Source of the DNA: Flavobacteriales bacterium
Lineage (GTDB): Bacteria > Bacteroidota > Bacteroidia > Flavobacteriales_F > PHOS-HE28
Direction: 5' to 3'
Length of the DNA stretch: 64,000 nt
Assembly: GCA_016705545.1 (NCBI GenBank)
Contig: JADIYA010000001.1
Span: 124,001 to 188,000 of the forward strand
Shown here: positions 6,969 to 14,901 of the stretch, one piece after another
How the letters are laid out: each line of letters opens with the position of its first letter
How positions within the stretch are numbered: the stretch's first letter is position 1
Position numbers and translations under genes: made by a program
The notes under the pieces: model-generated
What the model was told of the DNA's origin: nothing
Seen by the model: only the letters and a program-made list of their open reading frames with translations
The model's database searches: none

Positions 6969-9242
6969 ATGAGACCACAAGGAATCCAGAAGACCATCGA
7001 CCTGGGCGATGGCAAAGTCATCACCATCGAGACTGGGGTGCTCGCCAAACAGGCCGATGGCGCCGTCACCGTCCGGCTCGGAGATACCATCCTGCTCGCC
7101 ACGGTGGTGGCCACCAAGGAGGCCCGTGAGGGCATCGACTTCCTGCCCCTGCAGGTGGAATACCGTGAGAAATTCAGCGCCGCCGGCCGTTTCCCTGGTG
7201 GCTTCTTCAAGCGTGAGGCGCGCCCCAGCGATCACGAGGTGCTCACCAGCCGCTTGGTGGACCGCGCATTGCGCCCGCTCTTTCCCGATGACTTCCATGG
7301 TGACACCCAAGTGGTGATCTCCCTGATGAGCGCCGACAAGCAGAATCCATCGGATGCCATCGCCTGCCTAGCCGCTTCTGCCGCCTTGGCCGTTAGCGAT
7401 ATCCCATTCAGCGGTCCGGTGAGCGAAGTGCGCGTGGCGCGGATCAATGGTCGAATGATCATCAACCCCACCAACGATGAAATGGAGGGGGCCGACATGG
7501 ACCTGATCGTGGCTGGCACCAAGAGCGACATCCTCATGGTGGAGGGTGAGATGAAGGAGGTGCAGGAAGCGGACATGATCGAAGCGATCAAAGTCGCCCA
7601 TGCCGCCATCCAGAAGCACTGCGTGGCCATGGAGGAATTGAGCGCCATGGTGCCCAAGAGCCAGACCAAGCGCACTTACAACCACGAGAACAACGACGCT
7701 GCAATCGGCCAGAAGATCCACGACTTCTGTTACCAGAAGTACTACGACATCGCCATGGAGCCCAGCGCCAAGGAAGCGCGCATGGAGAAATTCGCTTCCA
7801 TCAAGGAAGAGTGCCTCGCCGCACTGGCCGATGAAGAAAAGACGGACAAGGCCATGCTGGCGCGCTTCTTCAAGAAGACCCAGAAGAAGGCGGTGCGCGA
7901 AGTTTGCCTCACCCACGGCAAGCGCCTCGATGGCCGTAAGACCGATCAGATCCGCCCGATCTGGAGCGAGGTGGATGTGCTGCACGGCACCCACGGCAGC
8001 GCCATCTTCACCCGTGGTGAGACGCAGGCCATCAACCTGCTCACCTTGGGCAGTTCGATGGACGAGCAGACCATCGACCGCGCCACTAAGAAGAGCAGCG
8101 AGCGCTTCATGCTCCACTACAACTTCCCCAGCTTCAGCACGGGGGAGGTGAAGCCGATCCGCGGTCCCGGTCGCCGGGAAGTGGGCCACGGCAACCTGGC
8201 CTACCGCGCGCTGAAGCCGGTGATCCCCGCGCCACCCGAGAACCCTTACACCATCCGCCTGAACTGCGACATCCTGGAGAGCAACGGCTCTAGCAGCATG
8301 GCTACCGTTTGCAGCGGCACCCTCGCCCTGATGGACGCCGGCGTGAAGATCACGGCACCCGTGAGCGGCATCGCCATGGGCATGATCAGCGACGGAACGC
8401 GCCACGCGATCCTCAGCGATATCCTCGGCGACGAGGATTTCCTGGGCGACATGGACTTCAAGATCTGCGGCACCGCCAAGGGCATCACCGCCACACAGAT
8501 GGACATGAAGGTGGACGGCCTTCCCTACGAAGTGCTTGCCCAGGCCCTGGAGCAAGCGCGCCAAGGCCGCCTGCACATCCTCGGCGAGATGCTCAAGACA
8601 ATCGATGCGCCGCGTGCCGACTACAAGGACCACGCGCCCCGCATCATCACCATCACTATCCCGAAAGAGAGCATCGGTGCGGTGATCGGGCCCGGTGGCC
8701 GCGTGATCCAGGAGATCCAGGCCGAGACCGGTGCGCACATCAGCATCGACGAGGTGGACGGCATGGGCCAAGTGGAGATCATGAGCGAGAACAAGGCCAG
8801 CATCGATGCTGCCCTCGCACGCGTGAACGCCATCGCCAACCCCCCGCAAGCTGAAGTGGGCGCCACCTACAAAGGCAAGGTGAAGACCATCATGCCTTAC
8901 GGTGCCTTCGTGGAGGTAATGCCCGGCGTGGATGGCCTGCTGCACGTGAGCGAACTCGACTGGAAGCGCATCGAGCGCGTGGAGGATGTGCTCAAGGAAG
9001 GTGAGGTGATCGAATTCCAAGTAGTGGGCAAGGATCCCCGCAGCGGCAAGCTGAAGCTGAGCCGCCGTGTGCTGCTGCCGAAGCCTGAAGGTTATGTGGA
9101 GCGCGAGCCCGCCATGGAAGGCGGCCGCGGAGACCGCCCCTTCCGCGACCGTGGGGACCGGCCACGCCGGGATGACCGCCCGCGCAGGGATGATCGCCCG
9201 CGCCGCGACCATGGTGGCAGCGGTGAGCCGAGCAACAACTGA
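6969..9242 (+). CDS. pnp: Polyribonucleotide nucleotidyltransferase (PNPase)
   Basis: A 757-residue PNPase with the full domain order: first RNase PH domain (about residues 8-235, with FPGGFFKREARPS), helical linker, second RNase PH domain (about 320-545), KH domain (about 555-615, with IGAVIGPGGRVIQEIQ) and S1 domain (about 627-700, with GAFVEVMPGVDGLLHVSEL). The enzyme degrades RNA 3' to 5' phosphorolytically. The last 35 residues are an Arg/Asp-rich low-complexity tail (repeated RRDDRP units), not part of the core enzyme and likely an added RNA- or partner-binding extension. A hairpin follows the stop. Confidence 0.96.
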   Translation: MRPQGIQKTIDLGDGKVITIETGVLAKQADGAVTVRLGDTILLATVVATKEAREGIDFLPLQVEYREKFSAAGRFPGGFFKREARPSDHEVLTSRLVDRALRPLFPDDFHGDTQVVISLMSADKQNPSDAIACLAASAALAVSDIPFSGPVSEVRVARINGRMIINPTNDEMEGADMDLIVAGTKSDILMVEGEMKEVQEADMIEAIKVAHAAIQKHCVAMEELSAMVPKSQTKRTYNHENNDAAIGQKIHDFCYQKYYDIAMEPSAKEARMEKFASIKEECLAALADEEKTDKAMLARFFKKTQKKAVREVCLTHGKRLDGRKTDQIRPIWSEVDVLHGTHGSAIFTRGETQAINLLTLGSSMDEQTIDRATKKSSERFMLHYNFPSFSTGEVKPIRGPGRREVGHGNLAYRALKPVIPAPPENPYTIRLNCDILESNGSSSMATVCSGTLALMDAGVKITAPVSGIAMGMISDGTRHAILSDILGDEDFLGDMDFKICGTAKGITATQMDMKVDGLPYEVLAQALEQARQGRLHILGEMLKTIDAPRADYKDHAPRIITITIPKESIGAVIGPGGRVIQEIQAETGAHISIDEVDGMGQVEIMSENKASIDAALARVNAIANPPQAEVGATYKGKVKTIMPYGAFVEVMPGVDGLLHVSELDWKRIERVEDVLKEGEVIEFQVVGKDPRSGKLKLSRRVLLPKPEGYVEREPAMEGGRGDRPFRDRGDRPRRDDRPRRDDRPRRDHGGSGEPSNN

Positions 9243-9264
9243 TCACAAGTCGAAATCCAAGGTG

Positions 9265-9289
9265 GAAGCCGTCCGCAAGGGCGGCTTTC
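9265..9289 (+). terminator. Probable terminator after pnp
   Basis: Stem GAAGCCGTCC (9265-9274), GNRA-type loop GCAA, and GGGCGGCTTTC (9279-9289) pair over about ten bases with one G-U pair. The T run is short (TTT in the right arm). Confidence 0.6.
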
Positions 9290-9407
9290 GCCATTCATGG
9301 CCCATGCGCATCCATTCGTCGGAAGCGCGCCTGTTCAGGTAACCGCAGTGGGTGAGGTGGCGTTCAAAGCGCCTCATTCACAACACCACAGAGCACAGAT
9401 GGCACGC

Positions 9408-10274
9408 ATGCGACAGTTGAAGATCGTGAAGCAGGTGACGAACCGCGACACGCCGAGCCTTGACAAGTACCTCCAGGAGATCGGTCGCGTGAAGCTCATC
9501 ACTGCTCAAGAGGAAGTAGAGCTGGCGCGACGGATCAAGCAAGGCGACCAGGAAGCCCTGGAAGCCCTGGCCAAGGCCAACCTCCGTTTCGTGGTATCGG
9601 TGGCAAAGCAATACCAAGGGCAGGGTCTGAGCTTGCCCGACCTGATCAGTGAAGGCAACCTCGGCTTGATCAAGGCCGCAACCCGCTTCGACGAGACGCG
9701 CGGCTTCAAATTCATCAGTTACGCCGTGTGGTGGATCCGCCAGCAGATCCTCCAGAGCCTTGCTGAGCAGGCCCGCATCGTGCGCCTGCCGCTGAACAAG
9801 ATCGGATCCATCAACAAGATCAACAAGGCTTTCGCACGCTTGGAGCAGGAGCACGAACGCCCGCCCACCGCCCACGAATTGGCCGAGGTGCTGGAGATGA
9901 CCCTCGAAGAGGTGAAGACCAGCCTGAACAACACTGGCCGCCATGTTAGCATGGATGCGCCCCTGCGCGACGACGGTGACAGCGGTACCATGATGGACGT
10001 GATGAGCAATCCGGACCTGCCCAGCCCGCTGGACAGCCTGATGACCGACAGCCTGCGCAATGAGATTGAACGCAGCCTACGCGCATTGCATGGGCGCGAA
10101 GCCGATGTCATCCGCCTCTACTTCGGCCTCAATGGCAACCAACCGCACACCTTGGAGGAAATCGGCCAGAAGTTCGATCTCACTCGAGAGCGTGTGCGCC
10201 AGATCAAGGAGAAGGCCATCCGCCGGATGAAGCACACGAGCCGCAGCAGCGTGCTGCAGGCGTACTTGGGCTGA
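9408..10274 (+). CDS. rpoD: Primary sigma-70 family RNA polymerase sigma factor, short Bacteroidota type
   Basis: The protein has 288 residues when started at MRQLKIVKQ (9408; 9399 is possible). It contains region 1.2 (about 16-50, SLDKYLQEIGRVKLIT), region 2 (about 53-123, including ANLRFVVSVAKQY, DLISEGNLGLIKAA, FKFISYAVWWIRQ), region 3, and region 4 with the helix-turn-helix TLEEIGQKFDLTRERVRQIKEKA. Region 1.1 and the long non-conserved insert of E. coli RpoD are absent, as is usual for the Bacteroidota housekeeping sigma factor, which recognises TTTG at -33 and TAnnTTTG at -7. The TAnnTTyG boxes in this window are plausible targets. The gene stands alone, with a strong hairpin downstream. 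Confidence 0.94.
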   Translation: MRQLKIVKQVTNRDTPSLDKYLQEIGRVKLITAQEEVELARRIKQGDQEALEALAKANLRFVVSVAKQYQGQGLSLPDLISEGNLGLIKAATRFDETRGFKFISYAVWWIRQQILQSLAEQARIVRLPLNKIGSINKINKAFARLEQEHERPPTAHELAEVLEMTLEEVKTSLNNTGRHVSMDAPLRDDGDSGTMMDVMSNPDLPSPLDSLMTDSLRNEIERSLRALHGREADVIRLYFGLNGNQPHTLEEIGQKFDLTRERVRQIKEKAIRRMKHTSRSSVLQAYLG

Positions 10275-10312
10275 ACAGGTTGAAGGTTGACCTTGGCTGA
10301 GGGTTGAGCCAG

Positions 10313-10349
10313 GTTGAGGGTTGGGCTTGTTGCTCAACCCTCAACATTT
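10313..10349 (+). terminator. Terminator after the sigma-factor gene, built from repeated GAGGGTTGA words
   Basis: GTTGAGGGTTGGGC (10313-10326) pairs with GCTCAACCCTCAAC (10332-10345) over 14 bases with one G-U pair, a five-base loop and ATTTT after the stem. The flanks (10275-10312 and 10350-10375) hold further copies of the same words (GGTTGAAGGTTGA, GAGGGTTGAG, CAACCCTCAACC), so several alternative hairpins are possible. Confidence 0.7.
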
Positions 10350-10383
10350 TGCACCAACCTACAACCCTCAACCGTCAGGCGAA

Positions 10384-10391
10384 TAGTTTCG
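10384..10391 (+). promoter_or_regulatory. Candidate -7 promoter box (TAGTTTCG) for rpe
   Basis: TAGTTTCG ends only five bases before the rpe ATG at 10397. If it is a -7 box, the transcript would be leaderless or nearly so. Confidence 0.4.
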
Positions 10392-10396
10392 CGGCC

Positions 10397-11047
10397 ATGC
10401 CGCACCTCCTCGCCCCTTCGCTCCTCTCCGCCGACTTCGCTGAACTGCGCAAGGCCGTTGAGCTGATTGAGGAGAGCGAGGCCGCGTGGCACCATATCGA
10501 CGTCATGGACGGGGTCTTCGTGCCCAACATCAGCTTCGGCCTGCCCGTGATCAAGAGCATCCGCAAGCATGCGAAGAAGCCCTTTGATGTGCATCTGATG
10601 ATTGTTCGTCCGGACCAGTACATCAATGCCTTCCGCGATGCAGGCGCTGACCACCTCACCGTGCATCTCGAAGCATGCCCTCACCTGCATCGCAGCATCC
10701 AAGCCATCAAGTCTGCAGGGATGAAGGCCGGAGTGGCCATCAACCCGCATTCGCCGGCGCTCCTGTTGGAAGAGGTCTTCGCCGACATCGATCTCGTGTG
10801 CGTGATGAGCGTGAACCCCGGCTTCGGAGGCCAGAAATTCATCGAGCGCACCTTTGAGAAGATCGCCGCGCTGAAAGCCATGCGCTCCAGATCCGGTTCA
10901 TCTGCATTGATCGAGATCGACGGCGGCGTGGGCCCCGATAATGCCAGCAAGATCGCCGCTGCCGGCGCCGACGTGCTCGTAGCAGGCAACAGCGTATTCG
11001 GGGCCGATGACCCGAAGGCCGCTATTGCAAGGCTTGCTTCTTCCTGA
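10397..11047 (+). CDS. rpe: Ribulose-phosphate 3-epimerase
   Basis: A 216-residue TIM-barrel epimerase interconverting ribulose 5-phosphate and xylulose 5-phosphate in the pentose phosphate pathway. It begins MPHLLAPSLLSADF, the standard N terminus; codons upstream in the same frame cover the terminator and are not coding. Metal and active-site motifs are visible: HIDVMDGVFVPN near residue 34, VHLMI near 70, VMSVNPGFGGQ near 137 and EIDGGVG near 172. It is a single gene followed by a short spacer and an outer-membrane protein gene. Confidence 0.95.
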   Translation: MPHLLAPSLLSADFAELRKAVELIEESEAAWHHIDVMDGVFVPNISFGLPVIKSIRKHAKKPFDVHLMIVRPDQYINAFRDAGADHLTVHLEACPHLHRSIQAIKSAGMKAGVAINPHSPALLLEEVFADIDLVCVMSVNPGFGGQKFIERTFEKIAALKAMRSRSGSSALIEIDGGVGPDNASKIAAAGADVLVAGNSVFGADDPKAAIARLASS

Positions 11048-11169
11048 GTCCGCACCATGTCGTCGGCCAGCGAGAGCGATTCGACGACACCACCGCTGGA
11101 CATGCCGAATGATCCGGTTAACCTGAAACAGCAGCGGCCTGCGCTCGCGTATAGCACGCGAATCCTCCA

Positions 11170-11781
11170 ATGGCCATGCGCCCCCTACTACTCGCCTTGC
11201 TCACGCAACTTGGGCAAGTACTATTCGCTCAGCACTCCGGAATCGGCATCAAGGGCGGACCGCTGATGAGCGACACCAAATCCGGCGCCCTCACCACCAA
11301 CTGGATCCCTGGAGCAAGCATCGGCGCCTACTTCGCGCTGCGCGCTGGCCCACGCATGGAATTGCAGCCCGAACTGCTCCTCACCTCCCTGGGCGCTGGA
11401 TACAACCTGCCCGATGGCGAGCGGAGCACGGTGCGGACGCTTTACGGGCAAGTTCCGGTCTCCTTCAAAGTGTACCTGGGCAGCGTCGTGAATCTCCAAG
11501 CCGGGGCGCTGATGGGAAGGCTATTACTCGCACAGCAGGTCGGACCTGAAGGATCGAATGATGTAACCGCCAGCTATCAGCACTGGGACTATGGCGCAAT
11601 CCTCGGTGTCGGCGCCGACCTGATGAGCGGTGTGGACTTCGGTCTTCGCTATTACAGCGGCCTCCGCCCGGTGCTGATCGACGACCAGGCCTATTTCCCA
11701 CGCAACCGTTCAATGGCCCTGTCATTGGGCTATCGCCTGGGCCGCTTGCGAGCGCCGAAGTTCAATCGAAAGCGCACCTGA
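11170..11781 (+). CDS. Outer-membrane beta-barrel protein (PorT-like), function unknown
   Basis: This 203-residue protein has a signal peptide (about MAMRPLLLALLTQLGQVLFAQ) followed by alternating hydrophobic/polar beta strands. GIGIKGG lies just after the cleavage site, IGAYFALRAGPRMELQPELLLTSLGAGY near residue 50, and SLGYRLGRL at the end. This is the pattern of the small eight-stranded PorT/OmpW-like barrels common in Bacteroidota. No ligand or partner can be inferred. The start could also be the Met two codons later. Confidence 0.7.
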   Translation: MAMRPLLLALLTQLGQVLFAQHSGIGIKGGPLMSDTKSGALTTNWIPGASIGAYFALRAGPRMELQPELLLTSLGAGYNLPDGERSTVRTLYGQVPVSFKVYLGSVVNLQAGALMGRLLLAQQVGPEGSNDVTASYQHWDYGAILGVGADLMSGVDFGLRYYSGLRPVLIDDQAYFPRNRSMALSLGYRLGRLRAPKFNRKRT

Positions 11782-11801
11782 GTCCCGCGCGACCGTCCGG
11801 G

Positions 11802-11809
11802 TATCTTCG
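11802..11809 (+). promoter_or_regulatory. Candidate -7 promoter box (TATCTTCG) for purK
   Basis: TATCTTCG ends six bases before the purK ATG at 11816, another case with almost no room for a 5' leader. Confidence 0.45.
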
Positions 11810-11815
11810 CGCCGC

Positions 11816-12964
11816 ATGGCGAAGTCAATCGACTCGGCGCAGCCCGTGATCGCCCTCTTGGGCGGGGGTCAGCTCGGTCGCATGTTCATCGAGAACGCAC
11901 TGCGCTACGATGCCCGGATCCATGTGCTCGACCCCGATCCGCTGGCTCCTTGCTCATCGATCGCTTCGCAATTCACCATTGGTGATTTCCGTGACAGGGA
12001 AACCGTGTTTCACTTCGCCGCCGATGCCGATGTGGTGGGCATCGAGATCGAGCAGGTAAATGTTGAAGCGTTGCAGGATCTGAAACGGCTGGGAAAGCGC
12101 GTCATCCCCGATCCGGACGTACTGCGGATCATCCAGGACAAGGGCCTGCAAAAGCGATTCTATGCGGACCACGGCATCCCTTCCTCATCATTCGCGCTGC
12201 TGCAGAGCGGCCGCGACCTCACTGATCACGTGCATCTGCTTCCGGCGTTCTTGAAGACGCGCACCGGCGGCTACGATGGCAAAGGAGTGATGGCGGTAGA
12301 TTCAATTGCTGATGCGCAACGCGCCTTTGAGGCTCCCTGTGTCCTGGAGGAGCGTGCCGATATTGCCATGGAATTGGCGGTGATCGTGGCGCGCGCGGCC
12401 AATGGCACCATGGTTACCTACGATCCCGTGGAGATGGTCTTCGATCCGCGATTCAACCTCGTGGACCACTTGCGCGCACCTGCGCGCATTCCTCACCCGG
12501 TGAACGAGGCGGCCCAGCGGCTCGCCAAGCGCGTGGCCGAGGCCTTCGGACATCCGGGCCTCTACTCTGTAGAGATGTTCCTGACCACCGAGAATGAGCT
12601 CCTTGTGAACGAGACCGCTCCGCGCGCGCACAACAGCGGGCACCACACCATCGAAGCCTGCGCCAGCAGCCAGTTCGACCAGTTGCTGCGGCTGTACATG
12701 AATTGGCCCCTCGGCGATAGCGGCCTGCGTGGGCTTGCCGCCATGATCAACCTCGTGGGCGAGGGCGGCAGCGGTGCTCCAGTCGTGAAAGGGGTCGACG
12801 ACGTGCTGCACTTGCCCGGCAGCTTCCTTCATCTTTACGGCAAGCACGAGACGCGCGCCGGAAGGAAAATGGGCCACGTTGCGGTGATCGCGCAGAACCA
12901 AGATGAGCTGGACCAGGCCATTGCCGTGACGAAAGTGCATTGCAAGGTGGAGCCCAGGGAATAA
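11816..12964 (+). CDS. purK: N5-carboxyaminoimidazole ribonucleotide synthase
   Basis: A 382-residue ATP-grasp enzyme that joins bicarbonate to AIR using ATP in purine synthesis. GGGQLGRM near residue 16, DKGLQKRF near 112, KTRTGGYDGKGV near 146, EMFLTTENELLVNETAPRAHNSGHHTIEAC near 250 and SQFDQLLR are typical PurK sequence. Length is normal. purE follows after a 93-base gap, so the pair carries out the two-step bacterial conversion of AIR to CAIR. The gap holds only CTGAA/TTCAG-type words. Confidence 0.95.
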   Translation: MAKSIDSAQPVIALLGGGQLGRMFIENALRYDARIHVLDPDPLAPCSSIASQFTIGDFRDRETVFHFAADADVVGIEIEQVNVEALQDLKRLGKRVIPDPDVLRIIQDKGLQKRFYADHGIPSSSFALLQSGRDLTDHVHLLPAFLKTRTGGYDGKGVMAVDSIADAQRAFEAPCVLEERADIAMELAVIVARAANGTMVTYDPVEMVFDPRFNLVDHLRAPARIPHPVNEAAQRLAKRVAEAFGHPGLYSVEMFLTTENELLVNETAPRAHNSGHHTIEACASSQFDQLLRLYMNWPLGDSGLRGLAAMINLVGEGGSGAPVVKGVDDVLHLPGSFLHLYGKHETRAGRKMGHVAVIAQNQDELDQAIAVTKVHCKVEPRE

Positions 12965-13057
12965 CGGACAGACGAAAGCTGAAATGGAAATGAGATTCCG
13001 CGCGCTCCCCGTTCAGCCTTGTATCAATTCACCTGAGAGGAATAACCCGCAACGAAC

Positions 13058-13561
13058 ATGGTAGGCATCATCATGGGCAGCCGCAGCGATCTGGAAGTGA
13101 TGCGCGAGGCCTTGGACACGATGAAGGAATTCGGCGTGGAGCACGAGCTCACCGTGGTGAGCGCCCACCGCACCCCGGATCGGATGTTCGCCTATGCCAA
13201 AGGCGCTGCGGCACGCGGGGTGAAGGTGATCATCGCGGGCGCGGGCGGTGCCGCGCACCTGCCGGGCATGGTGGCCTCTCTAACGATCTTGCCGGTGATC
13301 GGCGTGCCCATCAAGAGCCGCAACAGCATCGATGGCTGGGACTCTTTGCTCAGCATCGTGCAGATGCCCGCCGGCGTTCCGGTGGCCACCGTGGCGGTGA
13401 ATGGCTCACGAAATGCAGGACTGCTGGCGGTGCAGATCCTGGCCATCCATGATGATAAGTTGGCCGCCAAGCTGGATGCCTTCAAAGGCGAGCAGGAGGA
13501 CAAGGTGCGCGACGGTATCGCCGCGCTGAAGCAGCAATTCCCGAACGGCTTCGACGATTAG
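13058..13561 (+). CDS. purE: N5-carboxyaminoimidazole ribonucleotide mutase (class I PurE)
   Basis: A 167-residue PurE, the mutase that turns N5-CAIR into CAIR. It has the phosphate-binding MGSRSDLEVM at the N terminus, the catalytic-loop SAHRTPDRM (about 45-53), AGAGGAAHLPGM (about 68-79) and GVPIKS. The presence of purK upstream shows it is the class I mutase and not the class II carboxylase. Start and length are standard. Confidence 0.96.
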   Translation: MVGIIMGSRSDLEVMREALDTMKEFGVEHELTVVSAHRTPDRMFAYAKGAAARGVKVIIAGAGGAAHLPGMVASLTILPVIGVPIKSRNSIDGWDSLLSIVQMPAGVPVATVAVNGSRNAGLLAVQILAIHDDKLAAKLDAFKGEQEDKVRDGIAALKQQFPNGFDD

Positions 13562-13567
13562 CGCGCT

Positions 13568-14176
13568 TCACGGCACCACTTCCATCATTGTCTGGCCCAC
13601 GATGATGAACGGATAGATCTCGTCCACGTCAGCGTTCTTCAGCGCAATGCAGCCCCAGGTCCAATCAGCGCCTGCTTCAATCCAGTGGTCCTTGCCTTCG
13701 GGCACGCCGTGTATGCCGATCTCGCCACCAATGTCCTTCGCGGGAGGGATCAGGCCTCTCGCCATCCTTTCCTTGAAACGCCGCCAACTCTCGGCATTGG
13801 GGTAATCGACCCAGATGAACTTGTGCCATTGCGCATGCACGCGCTTGCTTCGAAAGCCGAAGGTGCCTTCGGGCGTCTTCCGATCGCCCTGATGGTACTT
13901 GTCGCCCACCGGCTTCTCGCCCAGCACACTGGGATAGGTCTTGAGCAAGCGGTCCTGCACGTGCACGCGGAAGCGCCGCTCGCTCTTGTCCACATGGAAG
14001 CGGATAGTGCGCGCATCCAACGCGAGTGAATCGATCAGCAACGCGAGCGGCCGATCCGGTACGGCTGCCGTAACCGCGTGCTCAGGCTTTGGTGAGCCTG
14101 CATGCTCCAATGGCGCTTGGCATGCGACAAGCACCGGTACAAGCAGAAGCATGGCGCTGTGCATCGTGCGTTTCAT
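13568..14176 (-). CDS. L,D-transpeptidase (YkuD fold) lipoprotein
   Basis: The protein has 202 residues from 14176 (14182 is also possible). The N terminus ends in a lipobox-like LVAC (about residue 19), predicting a lipoprotein. The YkuD catalytic region shows IGIHGVPEG and, about 20 residues later, WTWGCIAL, which supply the conserved His and nucleophilic Cys. YkuD enzymes make 3-3 cross-links in peptidoglycan or attach proteins to it. The gene is the last of a minus-strand set starting at 17631, 36 bases after the small lipoprotein gene. Whether it shares a function with the receptor upstream is unknown. It converges on purE with six bases between them. Confidence 0.85.
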   Translation of the reverse strand: MKRTMHSAMLLLVPVLVACQAPLEHAGSPKPEHAVTAAVPDRPLALLIDSLALDARTIRFHVDKSERRFRVHVQDRLLKTYPSVLGEKPVGDKYHQGDRKTPEGTFGFRSKRVHAQWHKFIWVDYPNAESWRRFKERMARGLIPPAKDIGGEIGIHGVPEGKDHWIEAGADWTWGCIALKNADVDEIYPFIIVGQTMMEVVP

Positions 14177-14212
14177 GCACAACGCAATGCGCCTCCGCCG
14201 CGTGCGTAACGC

Positions 14213-14839
14213 TTACTGCACCAAGTAGGGGATCACCACTTCGATATCGGTCTCGCCGCCGGCGTTGGTGATATCGCCGTTGCTCACGCCCGCTGCGCTC
14301 TTGTTGAGCTCGTGGCGCAAGATGATCGTGATGCTGCCGCTGCCGGCGCCCATGGCCACCCATGTGCTCAGCAAGCCGATAGGAAGCCCGTTGGAATCAG
14401 TATCGCCGTAGGAGGCCCAGGTGAGCGAGCCCCCGGTTGTGGAGAAGAAGAACTGATGCGCTTCCGCCTCATCGGTCACTTCGCTGCTCACGGTATCGGC
14501 TGGCGATACAGATTCATTCAGCAGCAGGAGTGTGGCGTTGTACGAAGTGCCCACGAAGACCGTATCGCCGGTAATCACCGGCGCGTTGCCTCCGTCTCCA
14601 TCGATATCGACCCAACTGAATTCAGCCGTATGTCCGCCGCCAACTTGCGTGAAGCTGGCGCGAACGGTGGTAATCAGCTCCTCTTCGTTCTGGTTGCTCC
14701 CATTGTGCTGATCCAATTCCTCCTTATCGGGCTTGCAGGCTGACAAATGCACCGAGATGGAGAACAACAGCAGCATTCCCTTGGTCATCCCGGCAAGGTT
14801 GGAGGTTCTAGAGGCGAGAAGTGTTTTCATGTGAAGCAT
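14213..14839 (-). CDS. Small surface/periplasmic lipoprotein paired with a TonB-dependent receptor
   Basis: Up to 208 residues; the start may be 14839, 14830 or 14788 (MTKGMLLLF, which would leave an 18-residue signal peptide). The lipobox is HLSAC. The mature part starts with an acidic linker, then EEELITTV..., DIDGDGGNAPVITGDT, NESVSPADTVSSEV, EAEAHQFFF. I know this pattern from small Bacteroidota lipoproteins encoded next to TonB-dependent receptors, but no biochemical function is established for it that I can name. The gene follows the receptor by 62 bases on the same strand, so a role in capturing or sensing the receptor's ligand is inference. Confidence 0.75.
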   Translation of the reverse strand: MLHMKTLLASRTSNLAGMTKGMLLLFSISVHLSACKPDKEELDQHNGSNQNEEELITTVRASFTQVGGGHTAEFSWVDIDGDGGNAPVITGDTVFVGTSYNATLLLLNESVSPADTVSSEVTDEAEAHQFFFSTTGGSLTWASYGDTDSNGLPIGLLSTWVAMGAGSGSITIILRHELNKSAAGVSNGDITNAGGETDIEVVIPYLVQ

Positions 14840-14901
14840 GTTCGGGGTATTGATGGTCTGCGTGCGCAGTTTCTCTTGAGGTTCTCGTTATCATGGTTGG
14901 C

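Noticed and set aside
7368..9212. 614-codon minus-strand frame opposite pnp
   Set aside because: It lies wholly inside PNPase, whose domains are unambiguous; composition is a codon-bias artefact.
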